From Rebecca billardiae RCC1528 (lineage: Eukaryota; Haptophyta), in contig OZ251240.1 of NCBI GenBank assembly GCA_965240325.2, forward strand, positions 558,001 to 622,000: a stretch of DNA of 64,000 nt. The letters are read 5' to 3'. The notes beneath the pieces were generated by a model. The model saw only the letters and a program-made list of their open reading frames with translations. It ran no database searches and was not told the DNA's origin. Position numbers and translations under genes: made by a program. Shown piece after piece: positions 17,481 through 27,704 of this stretch. The stretch's first letter is position 1; every line of letters begins with the position of its first letter.

Positions 17481-19361
17481 ATGCGCGCCGCGCGCGCCGT
17501 GGGCACGCTCGCGCTCGCGTGCGCCTCCGCGCGCGCCGCGCCGCCGCCACACATCGTCTTCATCCTCGCGGACGACTGGGGCTCGGCCGACGCCTCGTAC
17601 CGCATGCGCGACCTCGGCCGCACGCCGCAGTTCGAGACGCCCGCCATCGACCGGCTCGCGGCCGAGGGCCGCGTGCTCGCCGACTACTACGTGCAGCCGA
17701 TCTGCTCGCCGACGCGCTCGACGCTGCTCTCCGGGCGGTACCAGATCCACACGGGGCTGCAGCACGACATCATCCAGAACGGGCAGGACAACGCCGTCGA
17801 CCCGTCGGGCTCGATGGTGCTGCTGCCCGAGGCTCTGCGCGCGCTCGGGTACGGCACGCACATGGTGGGCAAGTGGCACGTGGGCTACGCGCGCGAGGAG
17901 TACTGCCCATGGCGGCGCGGGTTCGACACGTTCCTCGGCTTCCTCTCCGGCTCGGAAGACCACTACACCCACTGCTCCGGCCGCTTCCTCGACTTCTACA
18001 ACGGCAGCACGCCCGATGGCCGGCCGTACCCGGATGCGGCGCCGCGCGGCTGCCCGGGCTGGCCGCGGCGCGCGCGCGGCTCGGACGTGTGTCCCGACGC
18101 GCGCGCGGGCGAGGAGGCGGCCGACGCCGCCTGCGCACCGCCGCGCGCGCCACCCAAGCCGGCCGCGTGCGAGGGCAACTACTCGGCCCACCTCTTCACC
18201 GCCGAGGCTGCGCGGCTCATCCGGCGGCATGCGGCGCGCGCTGCGGAGGCGGCGGGTGCGGCGCACGAGGTGGAGGCGGCTGGGGCGGGCGCGACGCCGC
18301 CGCCGCCGATGCCGCCCTTCTTCCTCTACCTCGCGCACCAGGCGGTGCACTGGCCGATGCAGGCGCCGCCCTCGCTCCTCGCGCGCGCGGCGCACATCGC
18401 CGACCCGTGGCGCCGGCAGTACGCCGCGATGGCGCTCGCGCTCGACGACTCGGTGGCGGCGGTGCACGCCGCGCTCGAGGCCGCCGGGATGTGGGAGCGC
18501 ACGCTGCTCGTGCTCTCGTCGGACAACGGCGGGATGAGCCACGGGTACAACGGCGCGGGCTCCTCGTGCGGCGGCCTCAACTGGCCGTACCGCGGGTGGA
18601 AGGACTCGCTGTGGGAGGGCGGCGTGCGCGCGATCGGCATCGCGCGCCTGCCGCCGCAGCTGCTCGCGGGCTCGGCGCAAGCGGACGGCGCCGAGCCGCC
18701 GCGTGCGCGCGCGCCGAGCGACGCGCTGCGCGGCCTGTTCCACGTGTCCGACTGGCTGCCGACGCTCGTCTCGGCCGCGGGCGGCGACGGCGCGCGCCTC
18801 GGCCCCCTCGACGGCCTCAACCAGCTGCGCTTCCTGCAGCGTGGGCGGCACAGCGCGCGCAAGGAGGTGCTGCTCAACATCGACCCGCTCTCGAGGCGCG
18901 CCGCGCTGCGCGTGGGCACGTGGAAGGTGGTGCTGGAGAGCGGCGGCCGGCTGAAGCGCGGGTGGTGCGAGCTGAACGCCACGTCGGGCGGGATCGACGT
19001 GCCCTGCCCACAGGCGCCCGCGCCGCTCGCCGCCCCCGCCGCCCCCGCCGCCGCGGCCGAGCTCGCGCGCGAGCTCGGCTGGGGCGGCTGGGGCGTGCCG
19101 CAGCTGTTTGAGCTGGGGGCAGACCCGCGAGAGCTGACGGACGTCGCGGAGCGGCGGCGGAGCAAGCTCAAGCGGCTGCTCGCGCGGCTGACGGAGCTCA
19201 ATGCCACGGCCGTACCGTGCAGGTACCCGCCCAAGGACCCCGCGTGGGACCCGAGCAAGACAGGCGACACGCTTGCGCCCTTCCTGCCAGACCGCCCGGC
19301 CCGTCTGCCGGCATCCACCGCCGGGCTGCTTGGCCTCGTACGCCTCGTTGACTCGGCCTGA
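17481..19361 (+). CDS. Arylsulfatase (type I, formylglycine-dependent), secreted
   Basis: 626 residues, no intron. It hydrolyses sulfate esters, probably of polysaccharides. Motifs in order: the metal-binding FILADDWG near the mature N terminus; C75-S-P-T-R79, the C-x-P-x-R signature whose Cys is oxidised to formylglycine; GTHMVGKWH, the active-site Lys/His; a central SEDHYTH segment; and SSDNGG, further metal ligands. The region most resembles the arylsulfatase B/I/J branch. The start at 17481 is preferred because it gives a clean signal peptide (MRAARAVGTLALACASARA). An ATG at 17430 in the same frame would bury it. A Gly/Ala/Arg-rich insertion lies at about residues 180-270. The C-terminal domain has several cysteines. 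Product location is the secretory pathway or cell surface. Confidence 0.92.
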   Translation: MRAARAVGTLALACASARAAPPPHIVFILADDWGSADASYRMRDLGRTPQFETPAIDRLAAEGRVLADYYVQPICSPTRSTLLSGRYQIHTGLQHDIIQNGQDNAVDPSGSMVLLPEALRALGYGTHMVGKWHVGYAREEYCPWRRGFDTFLGFLSGSEDHYTHCSGRFLDFYNGSTPDGRPYPDAAPRGCPGWPRRARGSDVCPDARAGEEAADAACAPPRAPPKPAACEGNYSAHLFTAEAARLIRRHAARAAEAAGAAHEVEAAGAGATPPPPMPPFFLYLAHQAVHWPMQAPPSLLARAAHIADPWRRQYAAMALALDDSVAAVHAALEAAGMWERTLLVLSSDNGGMSHGYNGAGSSCGGLNWPYRGWKDSLWEGGVRAIGIARLPPQLLAGSAQADGAEPPRARAPSDALRGLFHVSDWLPTLVSAAGGDGARLGPLDGLNQLRFLQRGRHSARKEVLLNIDPLSRRAALRVGTWKVVLESGGRLKRGWCELNATSGGIDVPCPQAPAPLAAPAAPAAAAELARELGWGGWGVPQLFELGADPRELTDVAERRRSKLKRLLARLTELNATAVPCRYPPKDPAWDPSKTGDTLAPFLPDRPARLPASTAGLLGLVRLVDSA

Positions 19362-19682
19362 GTCGGCCTCGCCCTCAGCGCGGCGCCAAGACTACGTACG
19401 ACTATATATATATATATATATACGAGTCTCAGTCGGCTCAGTCTGCTGACGACGACGAGTAGCGACGCTAGTGATCCTGATCGATCTATAGCAGCAGATA
19501 TAGATTGATGCCACTGCATGACATGCATCTGAATAGGGCCTGATGAAGCAACGCGACCGCCGCGGTCCGTTCCGACGATTGAGCCGCCACGCCGCCGCGG
19601 GAGCCCACTCAGCCCTGCTTCGCCTTCGTCCAGGCCTCGGCCTCGTCACGGCCGGCCGCCGCGCGCCGGCCGTCGCCGTGCG
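19362..19682. other. Intergenic between convergent genes, TA repeat
   Basis: About 320 bp with a TA run near 19403-19421 and no gene. Confidence 0.6.
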
Positions 19683-22600
19683 CTATTCGTCAAACTCCGA
19701 ATCGCCGGCGGGCGGCGACGCGGGCTGGCCCTCGCGGCTGGGCTGCAGCTCGGGTGCGGTGCCCGTCGTGGCCGAGCCTGAGCCCTCGGACAGCTGCCTC
19801 GCGCGCTCTGCGGGCTCGAGCGAGGCGCTGCGCAGTCTGATCGCCTCGTTGGCGAGCATCGCCTTCTGCGCGGGCGTGAGCAAGCTGCTCGACGCGGCGC
19901 TCGGGGCGGGGGCCGCGTTGGGGGCAGCGTTGGTCGCGCGCTGCCTGCCGAGTGCGCGCTGCTCCTGCCCGTCCGCGGACGGCTGCGGCTCGTCCGCGCC
20001 GTCCGCGCCGGCCGCGCGGCGCGGCATCGAGATCGAGCCCGGCGCGTGTTGCGCGCCGCGCGGCTGGTAGTTGTACGAGCCCGAGATGTTGACGCTCGCC
20101 ATGCGCTGCCGCACGAGCGAGCCGCACGAGGGCGGCGCGCCGCCGCAGGGCGGCGTGGGTGCGGCCGCGCTCGGCAGCGAGTCCCTGTGTGCGACAATGG
20201 TCACGTGGCTCTGAGCGATCGTCGTGGTGAGCTGCGTCTCGTCCCAGTAGATGTCGGGCAGCTCGGCGCGCGAGAGCGGCTCGGCGGCCGCGCGGCCCGC
20301 GTCCGCCTGCCGCGCGCCCTCGGCTTCGGCCGCCGAGCCCGCCGCCTCCGCCGCGGGCCTGTACCCGGCCTCCTGCCACGCGTTGAGGAAGTGCAGCGTG
20401 TGCTCGATGTGCTCGAGCTTCTCCTCGAGGGCGGGCACCGACTCGATCACCGCCTCGAAGAGCGGCTGCACGATGAACTGCGTGAAGCCTGCGGCGGCGC
20501 CGGCGCGCGGGCGGAGGGGCGGGGACGCAGCGCGCCGCGCGGCGCAGCCAGTGCTGAGCGCAAAGGGCGGGCGCGCGCGCCCGATGGCTGCTGCTGCTGC
20601 TGCTGCCGCCGCTGCGCGCGCGCGCCGCCCGCACCGAGCTGTGCCTTGGCGGGCGCGGCCACCTTCCGGTTCATGAACGGCGCGACGGGCAGCCCCTTGG
20701 CCACCTCCTCATCCCCCTGCTCGAAGAACTCCTGCGGGCACGAAAGGCGGGACACGCAAGCGCCGGCACGACCGCGGCGGGGCGCGCGCGCGCGCGGTGA
20801 GGGCGAGGCGGCGTGCGCGCTGTGTGCGACTGTGCGTGTGTGCGCTCCGCGGCGGCGGCGCCGCCTCCCCGCGCCCCGCGCCCGCCCCGCGCGCACACCT
20901 GGAAGAGGCGCGGCAGCCACTCCCTGTACGCGCCCCACGTCTTGGTCGGGTTCGCCACGTCGGCGAGGTGCACGAGCGTGGAGAGGTGGAGATTGCGATC
21001 TGAGGCGCGCGAGAGGTCGAGCCCCTTCGCCTGCTGCGCCGTGTACTTGCCCAGGTTCTCAAAGTGCGCGGCGATGTCGGTGCCGATGATGATGTCGATC
21101 ACGATGTCGCGCATCACCTTCGCCTCCTCCAGCGAGAGCCTGCCGAACACGTGCGCGTCGAACTCGGGCTTGGAGAGCAGCCGCACGGTCGTGGACGCGT
21201 GCATGTTCTCGAGCACGCACTTGTCGTTGTACAGCAGTGCGAGCTGCGAGCGCGTGTTGGCGAGGAAGGTGTTGTTCCGCCCGGGGTGGCCGATGTCGTG
21301 GCACAGCGTGCCGATCAGCACGGCGAAGATGTGCGCCGTCTCGAGCTCCGCGTCCACGCCCCCCGCCTTGAGCAGCCAGTACATCGAGTGCAGCGCGTCG
21401 AGCGCGTGCAGCAGCCCGTGGTACGGCACGTCGTGGTAGCCGCGCTCGACCGTGTCGAGCAGCTGCGCAAACACGGCGTCGGGCATGGCGAAGCGCTGCA
21501 GGCAGCCGTACGACTCGACCGCGACGAGCATCATCCAGCGCATCAGCCGGCTGCCGTACCGCGCGTGCATCTCGTGCAGCCCGCTCGCCGCGGCGCTCGC
21601 GCGCGCGTCCGCGCCCTTTGCCCAGCCGATGTCGAACTCCCAGGTGAGCATGCGCGCCCGCACCTCCTCGAGCTCGCGCACCTCGGAGGAGGGGACGCCG
21701 AGGCCGAGCCGCGCGCCGAGCAGCTCGGCGAGCTGCTCGCGCGAGCACTCGAGCAGCTCGGGCAGCTCCACCGCCGCCGGCGCGCCCCCCGGTGGCACGT
21801 CGTCCTCGGCCGCCGTCGCCAGCAGCCGGAACGTGGAGCCCCTGTGCACGCGCGCGCTCGCGCTGCCGCCGCCGCTCGCCGAGCCCGCGCCCTCGGCGTG
21901 CGCGCCGGGCGCGGCGCCCTCCTTCTGCGCGACGCCGATCGTCGTGTCCATCTTGGCCACCTCGTAGAAGAGCCACGAGCGCGTGTCGTCGTCGATCTGC
22001 GCCCCCTGCAGCTGCGACTGCAGGTTGGGCGTCCACAGCGACGTCGCAGAGTCGGCCAGCGCCGCGCGCACCTCGTCAATCACCGAGAGCTCCTCGGCGC
22101 TCAGCATGAAGTTCTCGGCGATCGAGGCGAGCAGCGCCTGCACCTTGGCGATCGGCGAGTCGAGGTCCACGTACACCGCGTCCTCCGCGTCCTCCTCCGC
22201 CACCTCGCCCTCCATGATCACGGGCGGCGCGCCGTCCACCGAGAGGCTGCCCGCGCCGCAGCGGTCGCGCCGATCGCACGAGAGACTCACCACGCCGCCG
22301 CGCTCACGGCGCGCGGAGCCCGAGCCGCTGCCGCCGGCGGCGGCGGCGCCGCCGCCGTTCGCGTCGGCCGCGTCGCCGATCGGCGTGACGGCCGCGCTGC
22401 CGCCGCCGCCGCCGCCGCCGCTGCCGAGCCCCTTCCAGGGCGCGGCGCTGCTGCCCTTGGGCCGCTTGCCGTCGTGCGGCGAGCGCGACGGCGAGGACGG
22501 CCCGGACGACGCCATGCTCCAGCGCGCCACGTTGGACGCGCGGCGCGACGAGCTCGGCGCGGGCGAGACGCCGCCGCCCGCCGAGGACACCGAGCGCGAG

Positions 22601-23988
22601 CCGCGAGACGCGCGCGCGATCGCGATGGACGAGACGCGCTTGGGTCCGGACGACTGCACCGACTGCACCGACTGCGCGGACGGCACGGACGGCAGCTCCT
22701 GCGACGAGCGCGAGCGCGCGGAGCCGGCGCCGTCCTCCTCGAGCCCGCCCAGGTGCGCGTCCATCAGCTGCAGCAGCAGGAACGCCGTGCGCGCCTCGCG
22801 CTCGCGCGCGCGCGCGCCCACCGCGCACAGCGCCACGGCGAGCAGCATGAGCACAGGAGAGCCGAGCAGACCCGCCCAGCCGCCCGCTGCGAGGGCGCGC
22901 GCGCCGCTCGCGCCCACGGCGGCGGCGTAGAGCGCGGCGAGCAGCGCGGCGGTGAGCGTGGCGTAGCTCGCGTTCGCGCGCAGCAGCAGCACGGTCGCCG
23001 CGCACAGCAGCACGAGCGCCGGCAGCACCGCGCCGAGCAGCGCGCCGCGCAGCAGCGCGTGCGCTACCAGCAGCGCGCCCGCCCACGCGACGCCCGCGCA
23101 CGCGCCCAGCTGGAACGGGAACTGCGGCGACTCGTGCGGCGGGAGCACGTGCTGCCCCGCCTCGCCGCGCGGGCCGCCCGTCAGCCGCATCGGCGGCAGC
23201 GCGCGCAGCAGCGGCAGCAGCGCGGCGCAGCCCAGCGCGCCGAGCGCGTCGAGCGCGACCGCAACGCTCAGATCGGGCTCGGCAAAGCAGGCGCGCCCCG
23301 GCTGGCAGCCGTCGGCGACGCCCCACGCGAGCAGCGCGAGGAAGAGCGCCGCGCACGCCGCGAGCGTCGCGCGCGCCGCGCCGCCCGCCTCCGCCTTGTG
23401 CCGCGCCGCGAACGGCTCCTCGAGGTGGCGCATCTGCTCGAACTGCATCACGCCGAGCGCGGAGCGCTGCCCGATCACGGCCGGCCGCTCGGCCGAGGCG
23501 GAGAGGAGCGCGCCGACGAGCCCCTTGAGCTCCGACACGCGCGGCCCGCTCTCGGAGAGCGGGTCGTCGAACGAGCGCCGCCGGTGCGCGCCGCCGCCCG
23601 CGCCGGGCGCGATCGACGCCCGCGACGCGCCCTTGAAGCGCACGATGCGCATGATGCGCGCGCGCGCGCTCGGCCGGCCCGCGCCGCCCGAGCCGGCGCT
23701 CGCGCGGCCGGCGCCGCCCGGAGCAGCGCCGCCCGGCGTGGTGCCGCTCGGGTCGGCGCGCTTGCGCATGCTCCCGCCCTCGCCGCTGAACACCGACAGG
23801 CTCGACCCGGACTTTGCGCGCAGCACGGGCCTGGAACCGCCCGCCGGCGCGTGGCCAGGCGACGTGTGCGCGCCGCTCGCCTTGGCGCCCTCGGGCTCGG
23901 GCTCGGTGTTGGGGGCGTCGGCGGCGTCGGTCGCGTGCGTGCGCCCCTCCGCCGGCGCCGTGCGCGCCTCGGGCCCCGCGTCGCTCAT
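19683..23988 (-). CDS. Membrane-anchored class I cyclic-nucleotide phosphodiesterase
   Basis: Exons 23988-20899, 20731-20635 and 20488-19683 give 1330 residues. Intron 20898-20732 is phase 0 and intron 20634-20489 is phase 1; both end CGCAG. The second join restores LGFTQFIVQPLFE, the end of the PDE domain. The enzyme hydrolyses cAMP and/or cGMP. After a low-complexity N terminus, about six hydrophobic segments occupy residues 210-430, then a cytosolic linker. The catalytic domain (about 790-1110) has YHGLLHALD (family YHNxxHA), HDIGHPGRNNTF (metal-binding HD signature, near residue 896), HLADVANPTKTW and FFEQGDEE. The final 200 residues are Ser/Ala-rich with no domain seen. An in-frame ATG at 24126 would add 46 residues, but it crosses a perfect hairpin (24081-24100), so 23988 is preferred. 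Substrate choice cannot be read from sequence alone. Confidence 0.88.
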
Positions 23989-24203
23989 CGCGCCCGCGCC
24001 AGCGCCCGCGGCGTTGGGCAAGCACTCCCAGCAAGAGGCTCCAATGAAGTGCAGACAACGTTCCCCAACAGACCAGGAGGCCTGAGATTGCGATCTCAGG
24101 GCCCTTCTTATATCTACGATAATCATACGCTAGTACTAGTACTCGCGGGTATTTGTCAATACTGTACTACCTACCGTGAGCCGCTCGTGCTCAAAAAGAC
24201 TCT
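23989..24203. promoter_or_regulatory. Upstream region of the phosphodiesterase gene with a perfect hairpin
   Basis: CCTGAGAT-TGCG-ATCTCAGG (24081-24100) is a perfect 8-bp stem 93 bp before the ATG. It could be a 5'-UTR hairpin or a palindromic protein-binding site. The rest up to the fold-back element is AT-richer and without a gene. Confidence 0.4.
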
Positions 24204-24627
24204 GAGCAAGGGCGGTAAGGGCTGTCAACTCCCAGTGGCGGCAGCGCCAGAGGTTGGCTCCCGCTTCGCTGCTGCGCGGCCTCGCTCCAGCGACTAACTC
24301 TCGTGGGCGCCCGCCCCGGGGGGCGAGTGGGGCGCGCACGGCGCGAGCTCCTGCGGCCGTGTACGCGCGCGCGGAGGCGGCGCGCGCGGCTGGGCAGGTG
24401 CTAGGGAGTGCATGTCGCCCTCCCACGCCGCGCGCCTTGCTCGCCGCCGCTTTCGCCGCGCCTCAGGCCAGCGCGCACGCGTGCGCCGCCTCCAGAGCCA
24501 GCCTCGGGCCCGCGGCAGCCGGCCGCGCGCGTGTGGTGCGCGGTCTGGTCGGCGCGAGTCGGTCGGGGCCATCGGGCGAGGTTCGCATACTATAGACGCG
24601 CGCTCTGCCGCCGCGCGCCGCCGCGCA
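24204..24627 (+). repeat. Left arm of fold-back element 2
   Basis: Pairs with 24914-25337. It begins GAGCAAGGGCGG and ends CCGCCGCGCA. Confidence 0.88.
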
Positions 24628-24913
24628 TGGGCCCGGTACCATCCCGTGAAGCTGTTGAAGGAAGCTGATCGATGAATGCACGACAAGCAGAAATGAGCTC
24701 GAACACGCGACAGTGAGCGCCCATGCGCGTGATAGGCGGCCGCATTGGGTGCGTGTACGGCGTCCACTGAGTGCATTCCCCCGCTCTCCATCGCCTGCGC
24801 TCGTCTGTCGTGCTCTTCAGCGTCTCCATGAGCGTCCAAACATGAGCATTTTCGCATTCGTGCTGCAGTTCGTGTCAGACCTAAGATGCTTGCGTGTCGA
24901 CCCATGACAACCG

Positions 24914-25337
24914 TGCGCGGCGGCGCGCGGCGGCAGAGCGCGCGTCTATAGTATGCGAACCTCGCCCGATGGCCCCGACCGACTCGCGCCGACCAGACCG
25001 CGCACCACACGCGCGCGGCCGGCTGCCGCGGGCCCGAGGCTGGCTCTGGAGGCGGCGCACGCGTGCGCGCTGGCCTGAGGCGCGGCGAAAGCGGCGGCGA
25101 GCAAGGCGCGCGGCGTGGGAGGGCGACATGCACTCCCTAGCACCTGCCCAGCCGCGCGCGCCGCCTCCGCGCGCGCGTACACGGCCGCAGGAGCTCGCGC
25201 CGTGCGCGCCCCACTCGCCCCCCGGGGCGGGCGCCCACGAGAGTTAGTCGCTGGAGCGAGGCCGCGCAGCAGCGAAGCGGGAACCAACCTCTGGCGCTGC
25301 CGCCACTGGGAGTTGACAGCCCTTACCGCCCTTGCTC
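24914..25337 (-). repeat. Right arm of fold-back element 2
   Basis: Reverse complement of 24204-24627, with one mismatch noticed. Confidence 0.88.
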
Positions 25338-25516
25338 TGAGGATACCCCCATATATGGGGTAATGAGAAGCGCACCGCGCCCGCCCCAGTGCCGCCCCGG
25401 CCCCGGCCGGCCCCTTGTTGCGCCAGGCGCCAGCCAGTTGATGATCCAAAAAACCCATCAAATCGCTCGAGAAGCCCCTCCACGCTGGTCACACGGACGG
25501 GCTGATTTGAATCGCG

Positions 25517-27442
25517 ATGGCGGACATCAATCTCGCGCAAGAGCAGCACGAGCACAGCCTGCTCGCGCTCGGACGCGCTCGGGAGCAGCTCCACGCCACC
25601 TCGTCTCGGCAGGCTGACCTCGAGACGCAGCTCCGCGCCGTCTCCGAGCGCGCCGCCGCGCGCGAGAAGAACCTCGCGCAGCTCTCCGAGGCGATCCGGC
25701 AGGCGGCGCGCGAGATGGACGAGATGCGCGCGCGGTTGCACCGCGCGCACACGGAGCGCGCCGAGGCGGTGGCGCGCGCGGAGGTGCTCGAGCGTGAGCT
25801 CGCGCGCGCGCGCGACGAGCTCGGCCGCTCGCGCGCCGAGACCGACGCCGCGCGCTCCGAGCTCGGCGTCGCGCTGCGCTCGGCACAGACGGAGCGCGAG
25901 CTGCGCTTCGCCGCGCGGCACGCCGAGGCGGAGGAGGAGGCGGCGTACGCGCGCGAGCGGGAGGAGTACGACGCGCAGAGCGCCAGCTCGCGCCGCACGC
26001 CGGCGTACATGCCGCTCGATCGCCGCTCACGGCCCGGCACGCCGCCGCGCGCGGGCAGCGCGGGCCGCGCGCGCGCGCCGCGCTCGCCCGCGCTCGCCTC
26101 GCAAGCGGCCAGCGGCGCCGCGCTGCGGAGCGCGCGAGAGCTCGAGGCGGCGAAGCGGTACACCGAGCACCGGCTGAAGAGCGTCCTGCTCAAGGTGGAG
26201 GAGCTCGAGCTCGGCCGCGCCAAGGCGGCCAAGCGCGCTCGGGAGATGGAGGCGCGCGCGGGCGCGGCGGAAGGCGCGCTGGAGCGACTGGCGGCGCAGG
26301 CGCGCGCGGCGGAGGACGGACGTGCGCGCGCCGAGCACGCGCTGGGCGAGGCGCGCGCGCGGGCGAGCGCGGCGGAGAGCGCGCTCGCGGCCTCGGGGCG
26401 CATCGCGCACCCCGCACGCGCCGCCGCCGCGGGCGCGCACCCAGCATACTCGCCGCCGCCCGCTGCAGCGGCCGCGCCGTCGCCGCAGCCGCAGCCGCAG
26501 CCGCAGCGTGCGCACTCGCCACCGCCACGCGGTGCCGAGGCGCCGCTCGATCCGGACGCTCGCGAGGCGCCCCCGGACTCGTGGGCTCGGCGGGTCGACG
26601 CGGCGGAGGCGGAGCTGCGCGCGCTCCGCCTCGAGGCCGCCGCGGTGGCGGAGGCCCGCGGCGGCGGCGCCGGCAGCGCGCGCAGCGGCGTGCGCGCAGC
26701 GGCGAGCTGCGCGCGCGAGCACGCCAGCGCCGGCGGCGCGGGCTGGGCGGGTGGCAGCCACGGCAGCGCGGAGGACGGTGCGGGCGTGCCGCGCGAACCG
26801 CCGCTCGAGCGCGCGCAGCGCGAGGCGGACGGCTGGGAGCAGCGCGCCGCGGCTGTCGAGGCGAACGCGCGCGAGCTCGTCGACCGAGCGCGCGCAGCGA
26901 GCGCTCGGCTCGCGGACGGCGGCGCGGGCGGGCTCGCGGGAGCCGGCGGTGGCGGCGCGGCGCGTGGCGAGTGGCGCGGTGCGAGTGGGGGCGCCGCGGC
27001 CGTCGAGGCCGACGCGCGCGACCTCGCCGAGCGAGTGCGCGCGGCGAGCGCTCGGCTCGCGGACGGCGGCGCGGGCGGGCTCGCGCCGGCCGGCGGTGGC
27101 GGCGCGGCGCGTCAAGGGGACGCCGCGGCGGAGAGGAGCGGCGCGCACGCCGAGCTGGACACTGCGGCTGGGATGCGCGAGCTCGTCAACTCGCTCGAGG
27201 CCGGCTCGCCCGAGCGGTGGGGCGTGCCTGCGCCCCAGCCGCCGCACGCGCTGAGCGCCGCGGCCGCGGGCGCGCGGCTGCGCTCGCCCGAGGCGGAGCC
27301 GTCGCCGTGGCGGCGGGACATGTACCGCGTGCTGCACGACGCGGAGCGGCGGTGCGACGAGCTGCTCCAGATCGAGCGCAGCGCCGTCAGCCATCTCGCC
27401 CGGGCGCGCGTCGCGGCGAGCGAGCCGGCCGTGTGGGGATAG
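25517..27442 (+). CDS. Coiled-coil protein, unknown function
   Basis: 641 residues, no intron. Residues about 1-155 and 190-300 are Ala/Glu/Arg-rich helices with heptad spacing (for example QADLETQLRAVSERAAAREK), typical of long coiled coils. The linker at 158-190 is Ser/Arg/Pro-rich. A Pro/Ala/Gln-rich stretch follows (about 305-360). An internal duplication of about 55 residues lies at 435-540, where the motif RAASARLADGGAGGLA occurs twice. A final helical segment runs to the stop. No named family is recognised. A structural or scaffolding role is possible but not shown. The ATG at 25517 begins directly in the coiled coil. The gene starts 180 bp after fold-back element 2. Confidence 0.68.
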   Translation: MADINLAQEQHEHSLLALGRAREQLHATSSRQADLETQLRAVSERAAAREKNLAQLSEAIRQAAREMDEMRARLHRAHTERAEAVARAEVLERELARARDELGRSRAETDAARSELGVALRSAQTERELRFAARHAEAEEEAAYAREREEYDAQSASSRRTPAYMPLDRRSRPGTPPRAGSAGRARAPRSPALASQAASGAALRSARELEAAKRYTEHRLKSVLLKVEELELGRAKAAKRAREMEARAGAAEGALERLAAQARAAEDGRARAEHALGEARARASAAESALAASGRIAHPARAAAAGAHPAYSPPPAAAAAPSPQPQPQPQRAHSPPPRGAEAPLDPDAREAPPDSWARRVDAAEAELRALRLEAAAVAEARGGGAGSARSGVRAAASCAREHASAGGAGWAGGSHGSAEDGAGVPREPPLERAQREADGWEQRAAAVEANARELVDRARAASARLADGGAGGLAGAGGGGAARGEWRGASGGAAAVEADARDLAERVRAASARLADGGAGGLAPAGGGGAARQGDAAAERSGAHAELDTAAGMRELVNSLEAGSPERWGVPAPQPPHALSAAAAGARLRSPEAEPSPWRRDMYRVLHDAERRCDELLQIERSAVSHLARARVAASEPAVWG

Positions 27443-27704
27443 ACTCGGTCACAGAGGCCGGCGGCACGGGCTTGGTCGGGCTGACCGCTGCTCGCGCTGA
27501 CTACTGGCGAAGGCTCGACGCCATACGTCACAGCGGCGCAGGCTTCACATGACGTCGACTGAGTCTGACTAGTGACTCAGATTTTGACGATCAGCAGTCG
27601 ATGATCGTCGTCGTAGTGATGCATGCGGTCAGTCAGAACCTGATGTCGTCGCTACGACCATCATCGACGCGACGTGATTCGACATTTCAACATCATCAGG
27701 AGCA
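27443..27704. other. Short intergenic between convergent genes
   Basis: AT-richer, with repeated GACT and ATCATC motifs and no gene. Confidence 0.5.

Larger units (their letters stand above)
24204..25337. mobile_element. Fold-back element with 424-bp arms
   Basis: Arms 24204-24627 and 24914-25337 are reverse complements of equal length, with one mismatch noticed (position 24258). They flank a 286-bp unique loop (24628-24913) of more balanced composition. Frames inside the arms are mirror copies and give Arg/Ala-rich products with no domain, so I call no gene. No target duplication is evident. The unit could be a fold-back transposon or a recent inverted duplication. If transcribed it would form a very long double-stranded RNA. 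Confidence 0.8.

Noticed and set aside
24294-25133. Frames of 80-280 codons inside fold-back element 2
   Set aside because: They are mirrored by the inverted arms and give Arg/Ala-rich products without a domain.
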